Assembly: GCF_001590985.1 (NCBI RefSeq)
Contig: NZ_BCTX01000019.1
Coordinates: 1-64,000, forward strand
DNA length: 64,000 nt
Source of the DNA: Novosphingobium naphthalenivorans NBRC 102051
GTDB taxonomy: Bacteria; Pseudomonadota; Alphaproteobacteria; Sphingomonadales; Sphingomonadaceae
Direction of reading: 5' to 3'
The translations under genes and the position numbers were made by a program. Positions within the stretch are counted from its first letter, which is position 1; every line of letters starts with the position of its first letter. Below, piece after piece: positions 48,731 to 55,729 of this stretch. Under the pieces are notes generated by a model. The model made no database searches, was not told the DNA's origin, and saw only the letters and a program-made list of their open reading frames with translations.

Positions 48731-48829
48731 CGTTCGCCACAGCCCGGAAAATTCAATTAAAGCTCTGAAAATACGCCAGATTTAACCGCTGGCGTTCGTG
48801 GCCATTCGCTGCGGTCCGGAAGCTGATGT

Positions 48830-48878
48830 GGGGCTGAGTGTGGGGCTGTGAGGGGTTGGTGGGGTTCAAAACAGGGGG
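48830..48878 (+). other. G-quadruplex-capable sequence upstream of the integrase
   Basis: Five G-runs: GGGG at 48830, 48842, 48852 and 48861 and GGGGG at 48874, with loops of 8, 6, 5 and 9 bases. It lies between the tRNA and the int start at 48901. Confidence 0.45.
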
Positions 48879-48900
48879 CTTAGATGGTATCCTCCAGCCC

Positions 48901-50175
48901 ATGGGAAAGCTGACCCCAGCCATGATCAAGGACCTCACCGAGCCCGGGCGTTACTCCGACGGCGAGGGATTGCTTCTGCAGATTTCCCCTTCGGGCGGGA
49001 AAAGCTGGCTCATGCGCGTCCAGGTCAATGGCCGCCGCCGGGACATCGGGCTCGGTGAACTCCGGCATGTGAGCCTTCGCGATGCGAGGCTTGAAGCGGC
49101 GGCGATCAAGAAGCTCGCCAAGTCCGGGATCGATCCGCTCGAAGAACGGCGGAAAGTCGAGATCGTCATCCCGACCTTCGAGCAGGCAGCGAAGCGCGCG
49201 CACGCAGAAATGGTCAAGGGCTGGAAGAACGGGAAGCACACCAAGCAGTGGATCAAGACGCTTGAGCTCTATGCCTATCCCAAGCTGGGCAAGCTGAGGG
49301 TCGACCAGATCGAAGGGCCGATCATCCGCGACGTGCTTGCGGAAATCTGGCTGGACATTCCGGAGACCGCCCGGCGTGTCCGTCAGCGCATCGGTACTGT
49401 GCTCGACTGGTCCTATGCCAATGGCTTCCGGGCCAGCGAGGCTCCGATGCGCTCCATTTCCAAAGGCTTGCCCCGCCAGCCCCGGAAGACCGGACATTTC
49501 GCCGCACTGCCCCACGCCGAGGTGCCGGCGTTCATGAAGCGCCTGCGCGCACGCGGCCTCAGCAGCAGCAGGTTGGCGCTCGAGGCGCTGATATTGACGG
49601 CGGTCCGATCCGGCGAGGTACGCGGAGCCAGATGGTCCGAACTCGATGACGATCTGACCCTCTGGACCATTCCTGCCGAACGCATGAAAGCTGGTGCCGA
49701 ACATGCGGTGCCCCTGTCGGCGCAGGCTGCGGACGTTTTCCGTCAGGCACAGGTGCTACGGATCAAAGGATGCGACCTGATCTTTCCGGGCGCCACGTCG
49801 GGTTCGGCGCTTTCGGACATGGCGCTGCTGGAACTTGTGCGCGGCATGGACCTGCCGGCGACCGTGCATGGCTTCCGATCGAGTTTCCGTGATTGGGCCG
49901 CAGAGGAAACGGATGTGCCGCGCGAGATCGCCGAAGCGGCGCTGGCGCATACACTCGAAAACAAGGTCGAGGCGGCCTATCGGCGCACGGACTTCCTGGC
50001 CAAGCGGCGCGATCTGATGAAGGCCTGGGCCGACTTTTGCCTTCCGCCCGTCAAGACCCGATCCCGGCTGCAAGCCGAGCGAAAGAATGCCTCGGCCGTC
50101 CGCGCTTCCGAGGTTGCGGCGCCTCCGCGCCAGCCACGACGGACTGTCGTTCGACAAATCGTTCAAGGCTCCTGA
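48901..50175 (+). CDS. int: Tyrosine recombinase / integrase (P4 type)
   Basis: A 424-residue integrase. The N-terminal DUF4102-type arm-binding domain covers about residues 1-90 (KLTPAMIKDLTEPGRYSDGE). The catalytic residues are visible: R236 (TAVRSGEVRG), H323 and R326 (HGFRSSFRDW), H350 (ALAHTL) and Y360 (AAYRRTD). It faces away from the tRNA and likely inserts the element at it. Its 3' end overlaps the convergent HTH gene by 125 bases. The ATG at 48901 has no obvious binding site. Confidence 0.95.
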   Translation: MGKLTPAMIKDLTEPGRYSDGEGLLLQISPSGGKSWLMRVQVNGRRRDIGLGELRHVSLRDARLEAAAIKKLAKSGIDPLEERRKVEIVIPTFEQAAKRAHAEMVKGWKNGKHTKQWIKTLELYAYPKLGKLRVDQIEGPIIRDVLAEIWLDIPETARRVRQRIGTVLDWSYANGFRASEAPMRSISKGLPRQPRKTGHFAALPHAEVPAFMKRLRARGLSSSRLALEALILTAVRSGEVRGARWSELDDDLTLWTIPAERMKAGAEHAVPLSAQAADVFRQAQVLRIKGCDLIFPGATSGSALSDMALLELVRGMDLPATVHGFRSSFRDWAAEETDVPREIAEAALAHTLENKVEAAYRRTDFLAKRRDLMKAWADFCLPPVKTRSRLQAERKNASAVRASEVAAPPRQPRRTVVRQIVQGS

Positions 50176-50335
50176 CCACGATCAGCGTGGCCCGCCCGAC
50201 CTTTATGACGTCGATCTCGCGTGCCGCGATCAGCTCGTAGAGTTTGGTCTTCCCGATGCCCAGCATGCGCGCCGCGTCCGGCACGCGGATGGTCAGTGCG
50301 TCCTTGCGACTGAGGCTCGGGCCGCTCTCTATCAC
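50051..50335 (-). CDS. Excisionase-like helix-turn-helix DNA-binding protein
   Basis: A 94-residue protein with a MerR/excisionase-type HTH: VPDAARMLGIGKTKLYELIAAREI followed by a wing with VIKVGRATLIVV, and a C-terminal basic tail (RKRGRPRHSF). It is the last gene of the leftward transfer operon (overlaps the DUF2274 stop by four bases) and lies antisense across the final 125 bases of int. It may be the recombination directionality factor; function inferred from family and context. Confidence 0.8.
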   Translation of the reverse strand: MIESGPSLSRKDALTIRVPDAARMLGIGKTKLYELIAAREIDVIKVGRATLIVVRSLERFVERQSVVAGAEAPQPRKRGRPRHSFARLAAGIGS

Positions 50336-50562
50336 CCGCCGCGTGCTCCGAGACGCTCGCGCGCCTTTACAAAGGCGCGGTCGCTATCGAGGAATGCGGA
50401 CAGTATCGCCGGGACCAGTTCGCTGACCGGCTCTTCCCGGCCATAGGCTTCGGCATAGATCCGGGCGTAGTCCTGAAGCGCCTGATGCAGATCTGGCAAT
50501 ACCGTGATCGTGAGCTTCACCGGGGTTCGGTCGGGAATGCGAGCAAGCTTGAGGTCGACCAT
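50332..50562 (-). CDS. DUF2274 family protein
   Basis: A 76-residue protein with the ribbon-helix-helix-like start LKLARIPDRTPVKLTITVLP and a helical rest (LHQALQDYARIYAEAYG). DUF2274 proteins are routine companions of trb operons in alphaproteobacterial elements; role unknown. Nine bases separate it from the trbI stop. Confidence 0.8.
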   Translation of the reverse strand: MVDLKLARIPDRTPVKLTITVLPDLHQALQDYARIYAEAYGREEPVSELVPAILSAFLDSDRAFVKARERLGARGG

Positions 50563-50571
50563 GGTCTTCTC

Positions 50572-51768
50572 CTATCCGCGCCACGGCGCGAGAATGAGAT
50601 CGCGATGGACGATCAGCCGTACCGGCGCGCCGGGCCGGATCGTGATCGTCGGCTGGATCTGCAGATTGCGGGATGTGATCTGGTCGCCGGCGCGGGACAC
50701 GTTCTGCTGCGTCGATTCCCGGATCGCCTGGACGAGGTCGCTTTCGCCGGTGAATGTCAGGTTCGCACCCACGCCGAGCAGGGTCGAGATCGCCACGCCT
50801 TTGAGTAGGGTCCAGGTGTGGTAGTCCACTTTGTCCGAAAGACCCGCATAGCCCGACGGATCGGTGGCGGGCACATTGTCGAGCCGGATGGAGCTGCCGT
50901 CGGGCATGACGATCCGCTGCCAGACGATGAGCGCGCGGCTCTGCCCGAACGCCACGACCGAATCATAGCTGCCGATCAGTCGCGCGCCTTGCGGAATGAG
51001 CAGGATGCGCCCCGTGGCGCTGTCATAGGTGTTCTCGGTGACCTGGGCAGTGACCAGCCCCGGCAGGTCGGAGCGCAGGCCGGTGATCAGGCTTGCCGAA
51101 ATCACACTGCCCGCCGACAGGGTATAAGGTGATAGCGGTGGTGTCAGGACATGGGGATTGACGTCGCCGCGCGGATCGAGGTTCCCGACGAAGGCTTCCT
51201 TGCGTCCCTGCGCATTGGGATCGGTCGCCGGATCGAGCGCCAGTTTCGGCGGACTGGGCTGGGCACCCTCTCCAGCAGGTACGCTGGCCGTCGGTGCTTC
51301 GGCGGATGCCGCTGCCTGCCGTCCATGTACCAACACACCGGATTCGCGCGCGGCCTTCAGTTCGGCAAGCTGGCGCTCACGCTCGGCCGCCTCGGCCTGC
51401 TGGCGTTGCTGGTCGCTCGAATTGATCCCGGTTGCAAGCTGCTGCTGGCGATCGAGGATCGGTTTGCCGAGGTCGCCGGGAAGCGGCGGCCCGAGCCGTG
51501 GCACATCCCCATAGCTTGCCGGCAGGCCGTTCAGCGTGTCGCTGGCAGGGCGCAGATTGGGTTGGGAGAGTTCCTCCTGACCCGTGACGCGGTGGAACAG
51601 GCGCGGCTTCAGCGCCAGCCAGGTCACCGTCATGAGGCTGACCGATCCCAGCGCCGCGATGGCGATGATGACGCCGCGCTTGAACCGGATCGCGCGCGGC
51701 GGGCGCGAACGGAGCGCCAGGCTCTCTGGATCGAGCTTGGCGGGTTGGGTCGTCGTCGCCTCGGTCAC
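50572..51768 (-). CDS. trbI: Conjugal transfer protein TrbI (VirB10-like)
   Basis: A 398-residue inner-membrane and periplasm-spanning protein. One N-terminal helix (near residues 31-52), a proline/glutamine-rich coiled middle, and a C-terminal VirB10-type domain (YTLSAGSVISASLITGL, ILLIPQGARLIGSYDSVVAF) that helps make the outer-membrane pore. It overlaps trbG by four bases. Confidence 0.93.
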   Translation of the reverse strand: MTEATTTQPAKLDPESLALRSRPPRAIRFKRGVIIAIAALGSVSLMTVTWLALKPRLFHRVTGQEELSQPNLRPASDTLNGLPASYGDVPRLGPPLPGDLGKPILDRQQQLATGINSSDQQRQQAEAAERERQLAELKAARESGVLVHGRQAAASAEAPTASVPAGEGAQPSPPKLALDPATDPNAQGRKEAFVGNLDPRGDVNPHVLTPPLSPYTLSAGSVISASLITGLRSDLPGLVTAQVTENTYDSATGRILLIPQGARLIGSYDSVVAFGQSRALIVWQRIVMPDGSSIRLDNVPATDPSGYAGLSDKVDYHTWTLLKGVAISTLLGVGANLTFTGESDLVQAIRESTQQNVSRAGDQITSRNLQIQPTITIRPGAPVRLIVHRDLILAPWRG

Positions 51769-52727
51769 GACGGCCTCCGGCGGCTGGTCGCTTCACCGGT
51801 CCGGCTGATCCGCACCACGTCTTGATGCTTGAGCCCGAGGCGGAGTTCGGCCGCATCGAAGATCCTGTCGACGACATAGTAGCGGCCCTGCACGCGGTAG
51901 TTGACCAGTTCGGCATTGCCTTTAGCATCCACCAGGAACAGCGGCGGCGCTACGCTTTCGCCAAGACTGGTCGGGAACTCGATGAACGTCTGCCGCCCGT
52001 CATCGAACGCGCGCAGCGGTCGCCAGACGGGCTTGTCGCCAGTGATGGCATAGCCGAAGTGCAACTGGTCGATGGCAAGCCCCGAAGCCACCGGCTGCGC
52101 TGCTCGCGCCGCTTCGGCCGCAGCCTTGAGCGCGATGAGCGCGTCCTGCGGATAGGTCCAGGAAAGCGCCGACATGGCCGTGCGCGCGGTACTGGTGAGC
52201 GCCAGATGATAAGTCCGCCGATCGGTGGTGATGATCACATTGGTGGCGAGCCCAGCGGTAAATGGCTTTACCAGCACATGCGTGCGCCTGGTCTCACCCG
52301 AACCGCTAGTGGTATCGCCGATGACCCAGCGCACGGTGTCGCCCGCCGCCACGGCCACCAGCGTCTCGCCGGGCTGGAGCGCGATGTCGGTGACTTGGCC
52401 TGGCGCGGTCAGCACATGGTAGATCACGCCGTCGCTGTACGGAAAGACCTGCACTGCATTGAGATAGCCGCCGGTCGCCGGTTCGAGCGTCGCGGCGCGA
52501 TTGGCGGCCCGGACGCCCAGTTCGGCGGACGATGGTGGGATATGGCGGCGGCGCGGAGCCGGCGTGGCAGCCTTTGGTGGCGAAACGACTGGTCCGTTCG
52601 GCGGCGTCGCGACCGCAACCGACGGCACCGCTGCGTTCGCGGGCAATGCCGGAACGGTCGATGTGGTCTGGGCGGCAGCGGGAGCAGCGAGGGCAAGTGC
52701 CGTCGCTGCTAGAAGAGTCGTTTTCAT
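51765..52727 (-). CDS. trbG: Conjugal transfer protein TrbG (VirB9-like)
   Basis: A 320-residue periplasmic protein with a signal peptide (MKTTLLAATALALAAPAAAQ). The C-terminal VirB9 domain is present (PLRAFDDGRQTFIEFPTSLG and NYRVQGRYYVVDRIFDAAEL). It forms the core complex with TrbI and TrbF. Overlaps trbF by four bases. Confidence 0.93.
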   Translation of the reverse strand: MKTTLLAATALALAAPAAAQTTSTVPALPANAAVPSVAVATPPNGPVVSPPKAATPAPRRRHIPPSSAELGVRAANRAATLEPATGGYLNAVQVFPYSDGVIYHVLTAPGQVTDIALQPGETLVAVAAGDTVRWVIGDTTSGSGETRRTHVLVKPFTAGLATNVIITTDRRTYHLALTSTARTAMSALSWTYPQDALIALKAAAEAARAAQPVASGLAIDQLHFGYAITGDKPVWRPLRAFDDGRQTFIEFPTSLGESVAPPLFLVDAKGNAELVNYRVQGRYYVVDRIFDAAELRLGLKHQDVVRISRTGEATSRRRPS

Positions 52728-53533
52728 GGCTGGAACTCCTGATTTGTGGCAGCGCCGAGGTTGGGGTTGAGCGGCGATCCAGCGGGGATGCTTGCCGGCG
52801 GCGGCAGTGCTGAGCGCGCCGGCGCGACGGCCGTTGGCGAGGAACCGGCTGGCTCGAGTTCACGGCTCCAGTCGATCGCATCGACATAGATGCCGAGTGG
52901 GTTCTTCCTCAGCACCTCGGCGCTGGTCGGCGGCACCATCTGGATGGTCAGGATCGCGGTCCAATGCGAGGTGCCTGCCTGGGCGCCGCGCTCGTAGGCG
53001 GTCTCGACCCATTTGATCTGGAACGACTTGTCCGAGGCGCGCACCACACTGGTGACCTGCACCGAGACGGTGCGCTCGCCGATGTGACCGAACGGATCGG
53101 CGGCGCGGGCGTAATCGCCGAGGAATATGCTCCCGCGCTTGGTCGTGAAATCGTAGGCCGAAAGCCAGTCCTGGCGCATCAGCACCGGATCGAGCGAGAC
53201 CGAGCGCACATGCTCGATGAACCGGGAGAGGAACCATGCGACTTGGCTGTCGGTCGGCTGATAGTCCCTGTCGGCGGGCTGGACGGCGCGCGCCTCGCCG
53301 AGCTTGTCGACCTCGACCACATAGGGAACGACGCGGCTTTGCAGCGACTGCCACAGCAGGCCGCCCGACAGCGCGGTGGCGAGGCCCAGGCAGCCGAAGG
53401 CCATCAACCTCCAGTTGCGGGCTTGGACGCGGGCGGAGCCAATGCGTTCGTCCCAGAGTTGCCCGGCACGTTGATAGGGTGTCTCTGGCTCGGGTGTATG
53501 TCCATATCGCTGGACGGCGCGCTTGAAAATCAT
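52724..53533 (-). CDS. trbF: Conjugal transfer protein TrbF (VirB8-like)
   Basis: A 269-residue protein with one N-terminal helix (around residues 44-66, LMAFGCLGLATALSGGLLW) and a periplasmic VirB8-type domain (YVVEVDKLGEARAVQP, FSRFIEHVRSVSLDP-like). The ATG at 53533 has a GGAGG site upstream, so the 44-residue longer reading is rejected. Starts five bases before the trbL stop. Confidence 0.92.
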   Translation of the reverse strand: MIFKRAVQRYGHTPEPETPYQRAGQLWDERIGSARVQARNWRLMAFGCLGLATALSGGLLWQSLQSRVVPYVVEVDKLGEARAVQPADRDYQPTDSQVAWFLSRFIEHVRSVSLDPVLMRQDWLSAYDFTTKRGSIFLGDYARAADPFGHIGERTVSVQVTSVVRASDKSFQIKWVETAYERGAQAGTSHWTAILTIQMVPPTSAEVLRKNPLGIYVDAIDWSRELEPAGSSPTAVAPARSALPPPASIPAGSPLNPNLGAATNQEFQP

Positions 53534-53538
53534 GAGGA

Positions 53539-54843
53539 TCAATCCTCCCTTTCCTTGATGTCGGGGGTTGCGCCATGACCGCCACGATCGCCGGATTGGA
53601 CGGCGTGCATGGCGGTCTGGCGGTGATGGCGGGCGCTCTGCTGCGTCTTCATCGCCCGCGCCCATCCGGGCATCGACGATGCGCTATCCGTGGTTTGCGT
53701 GGCGGCGGATGCGTCACGTCCTGCCATGGTGTTGAACGCGGCCTGGCGGCCGGTCTCGGCGGCTTCGCCAAGACCCAGCGCGGCCGATATCCCCGACCGC
53801 GCGGCACCGGCCGCGGCGCTCGCCATGCCGCCGATCCCGGCGCCGACGCTGGATGAGCCCGCGCCTTCCTGTCCGAGGGTGTAGGCGGTCGACGCCGCCG
53901 AACCCATCGCGGTGCCAGCGCGAACCGCGCCAAGGCCGGCGGCGGCCAGGCCGCGGGCAGCACCGACCGTCCCTGCGCCGCCGAGGTACATGATGCCGCC
54001 CGCGCCAAGCGCGGTGCCGAGCGCTGCGCCCGCCCCCAGTTGCGGCGCGCCCGCGACAAGACCCGAGGCAATGCCGGGACCGAAGATGCCGAGCCCGAAA
54101 AGAGCAAGGCTTGCCAGCACCAGGCTCATGGCCTGTCCGATGTCGGGTTCCTGACCCTGGAGCGCGGTGGTGAACTGGGTGAAGTAGTTCGAGCCGATGC
54201 CGACGATGACCGCGAGCACCATGACCTTGATGCCGGAGGACACGACATTGCCCAGCACGCGCTCGGCGAGGAAGCTCGTCCGGTTCCACAGTGCGAAGGG
54301 CACGAGGATGAAGCCGGCCAGTGAGGTCAGCTTGAACTCGAGGATGGTGACGAACATCTGCACGGCGAGGATGAAGAAGGCGAGGATCACGATCACCCAC
54401 GCGACCAGCAGCACCACGATCGTCAGGAAATTATCGAAGAAGGTCGTGAAGCCGAGATACTGGTTGACCTGTTGGAGCAGCGGCCAGGCGGCGGAAAAGC
54501 CGGTTCCGGCAAGGCGACCGGGCTTCAGCAGATCGGCAGCGGTGATTGTCCCACCGCCGGCGGTCAGCCCGGCCTGTGCAAACGATCGGAAGATGATGTC
54601 GCTGAGGGTCGAGAAGCTGTTGATGATGAACGCGAAGGCGCCGATGTAGAGGATCTTGCGTATCAGGCGGCCGAGCACATTGTCCTCGCCGCCCAGCGCC
54701 CAGAACAGCCCGGCGAGCGTGATGTCGAGCGCAATCAGCGTGCGCGTCAAAAAGCTGACGTCGCCGCCCAGGAGGCCGAACCCGCTGTCGATGTAGCGAA
54801 TGAAGGCTGCCATGAATTGATCGATGACGTTGAGGTCGCCCAT
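53539..54843 (-). CDS. trbL: Conjugal transfer protein TrbL (VirB6-like)
   Basis: A 434-residue polytopic membrane protein. Six or more helices occupy the first 250 residues (FLTIVVLLVAWVIVILAFF, FVTILEFKLTSLAGFILVP). The C-terminal 180 residues are Gly/Ala/Ser-rich and probably cytoplasmic or disordered. It forms the inner-membrane platform. It follows a tandem-hairpin gap after trbJ. Confidence 0.92.
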   Translation of the reverse strand: MGDLNVIDQFMAAFIRYIDSGFGLLGGDVSFLTRTLIALDITLAGLFWALGGEDNVLGRLIRKILYIGAFAFIINSFSTLSDIIFRSFAQAGLTAGGGTITAADLLKPGRLAGTGFSAAWPLLQQVNQYLGFTTFFDNFLTIVVLLVAWVIVILAFFILAVQMFVTILEFKLTSLAGFILVPFALWNRTSFLAERVLGNVVSSGIKVMVLAVIVGIGSNYFTQFTTALQGQEPDIGQAMSLVLASLALFGLGIFGPGIASGLVAGAPQLGAGAALGTALGAGGIMYLGGAGTVGAARGLAAAGLGAVRAGTAMGSAASTAYTLGQEGAGSSSVGAGIGGMASAAAGAARSGISAALGLGEAAETGRQAAFNTMAGRDASAATQTTDSASSMPGWARAMKTQQSARHHRQTAMHAVQSGDRGGHGATPDIKERED

Positions 54844-54973
54844 GCGCTTCGCGTCCTGATGTTCGTTTCAAAAAGATGCCGCGAGGCCCAGTCTCGGGGA
54901 GCGGGAGCCGGGCCTCGCGGCGACGGCGGCGACAGAGGCGCGGGAAATCGCCGCCGCCCTGGCCGGCCGCGGC
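54844..54973 (-). terminator. Tandem hairpins between trbJ and trbL
   Basis: In the leftward direction, GGCGGCGA/TCGCCGCC (54925-54932 / 54948-54955) comes first, then a perfect 12-bp stem GCCGCGAGGCCC/GGGCCTCGCGGC (54878-54889 / 54910-54921) followed by ATCTTTTT. The second has the shape of an intrinsic terminator or attenuator inside the trb operon. The position is where trbK usually lies; no ORF is present. Confidence 0.7.
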
Positions 54974-55729
54974 CTACTGAGGCGTGTAGGCGCTGCCGGA
55001 CCCGAGGAATTTCGCCGAGGCGCTCTGGGCATCGGTCCGCGACTGGGCCTGGTTCGCCCGTTCGATCGCCTCGGCGCGGTATTGCGCCGCCATCAGCGTC
55101 TGGATCTGGAACTGCTGCTTGGCGACGAGCGCCAGAAGCTGGTTGGTCGCCTGACTGGCCTGCAGTGCGCCTTCGGCACTCTGGCTCCGCGCGATGATGC
55201 CCGTCAGCGCTGCCTGGTCGGCGGCGATATTCTCGACCACCTGGGCCTGGATACTCATCGTCTGCTCGAAGGCCGCGCGCGCGGCGTCCATCCGCGCCCG
55301 GGCGATTTGCACCTGCTGGCTGGTGGTCAGGCTTTGCGCGAAGCTATCGGGATAGAGCGAGCGGAACTGCCGGTCGAGGTTTGCGACTTTGAACTGGATA
55401 CCCTGCGCCTGGCCCATCAACTGGTCGATCTGCTGCATGGTCTGCTTGAGTGCCTGCAACTCTGGGAAGCTGATCGTCGTCAGGTTCTTCGCCTGATTGA
55501 TGAGGCCCTGCGCCTGGTTCTGCAGCATGCGGATCTGGTTGTTGATCTGCTCAAGCGTGCGCGCTGCGGTGAGGATGTTCTGGCTGTAGTTCGAGGGATC
55601 GAACACGATGATCGCCTGGGCAGGCTCGCTCGTCGCCAGCGTGGCGAGGGCAAGCGTGCCGGTGATGGCACAGCCGAGCACGCCGGCGATGAGGGGCTTC
55701 TTGAAAGGCAGCATTCTGGTCATGATCAT
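54974..55729 (-). CDS. trbJ: Conjugal transfer protein TrbJ (VirB5-like)
   Basis: A 251-residue exported protein: signal peptide to about residue 40 (ACAITGTLALATLATSEPAQA) and a long helical body (RTLEQINNQIRMLQNQAQGL, then MAAQYRAEAIERANQAQ), typical of the VirB5-like pilus-tip adhesin. It overlaps trbE by four bases. Confidence 0.92.
   Translation of the reverse strand: MIMTRMLPFKKPLIAGVLGCAITGTLALATLATSEPAQAIIVFDPSNYSQNILTAARTLEQINNQIRMLQNQAQGLINQAKNLTTISFPELQALKQTMQQIDQLMGQAQGIQFKVANLDRQFRSLYPDSFAQSLTTSQQVQIARARMDAARAAFEQTMSIQAQVVENIAADQAALTGIIARSQSAEGALQASQATNQLLALVAKQQFQIQTLMAAQYRAEAIERANQAQSRTDAQSASAKFLGSGSAYTPQ

Noticed and set aside
54844..54973. A trbK gene in the trbJ-trbL gap
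   Set aside because: No open frame with a start codon and lipobox fits; only hairpins.
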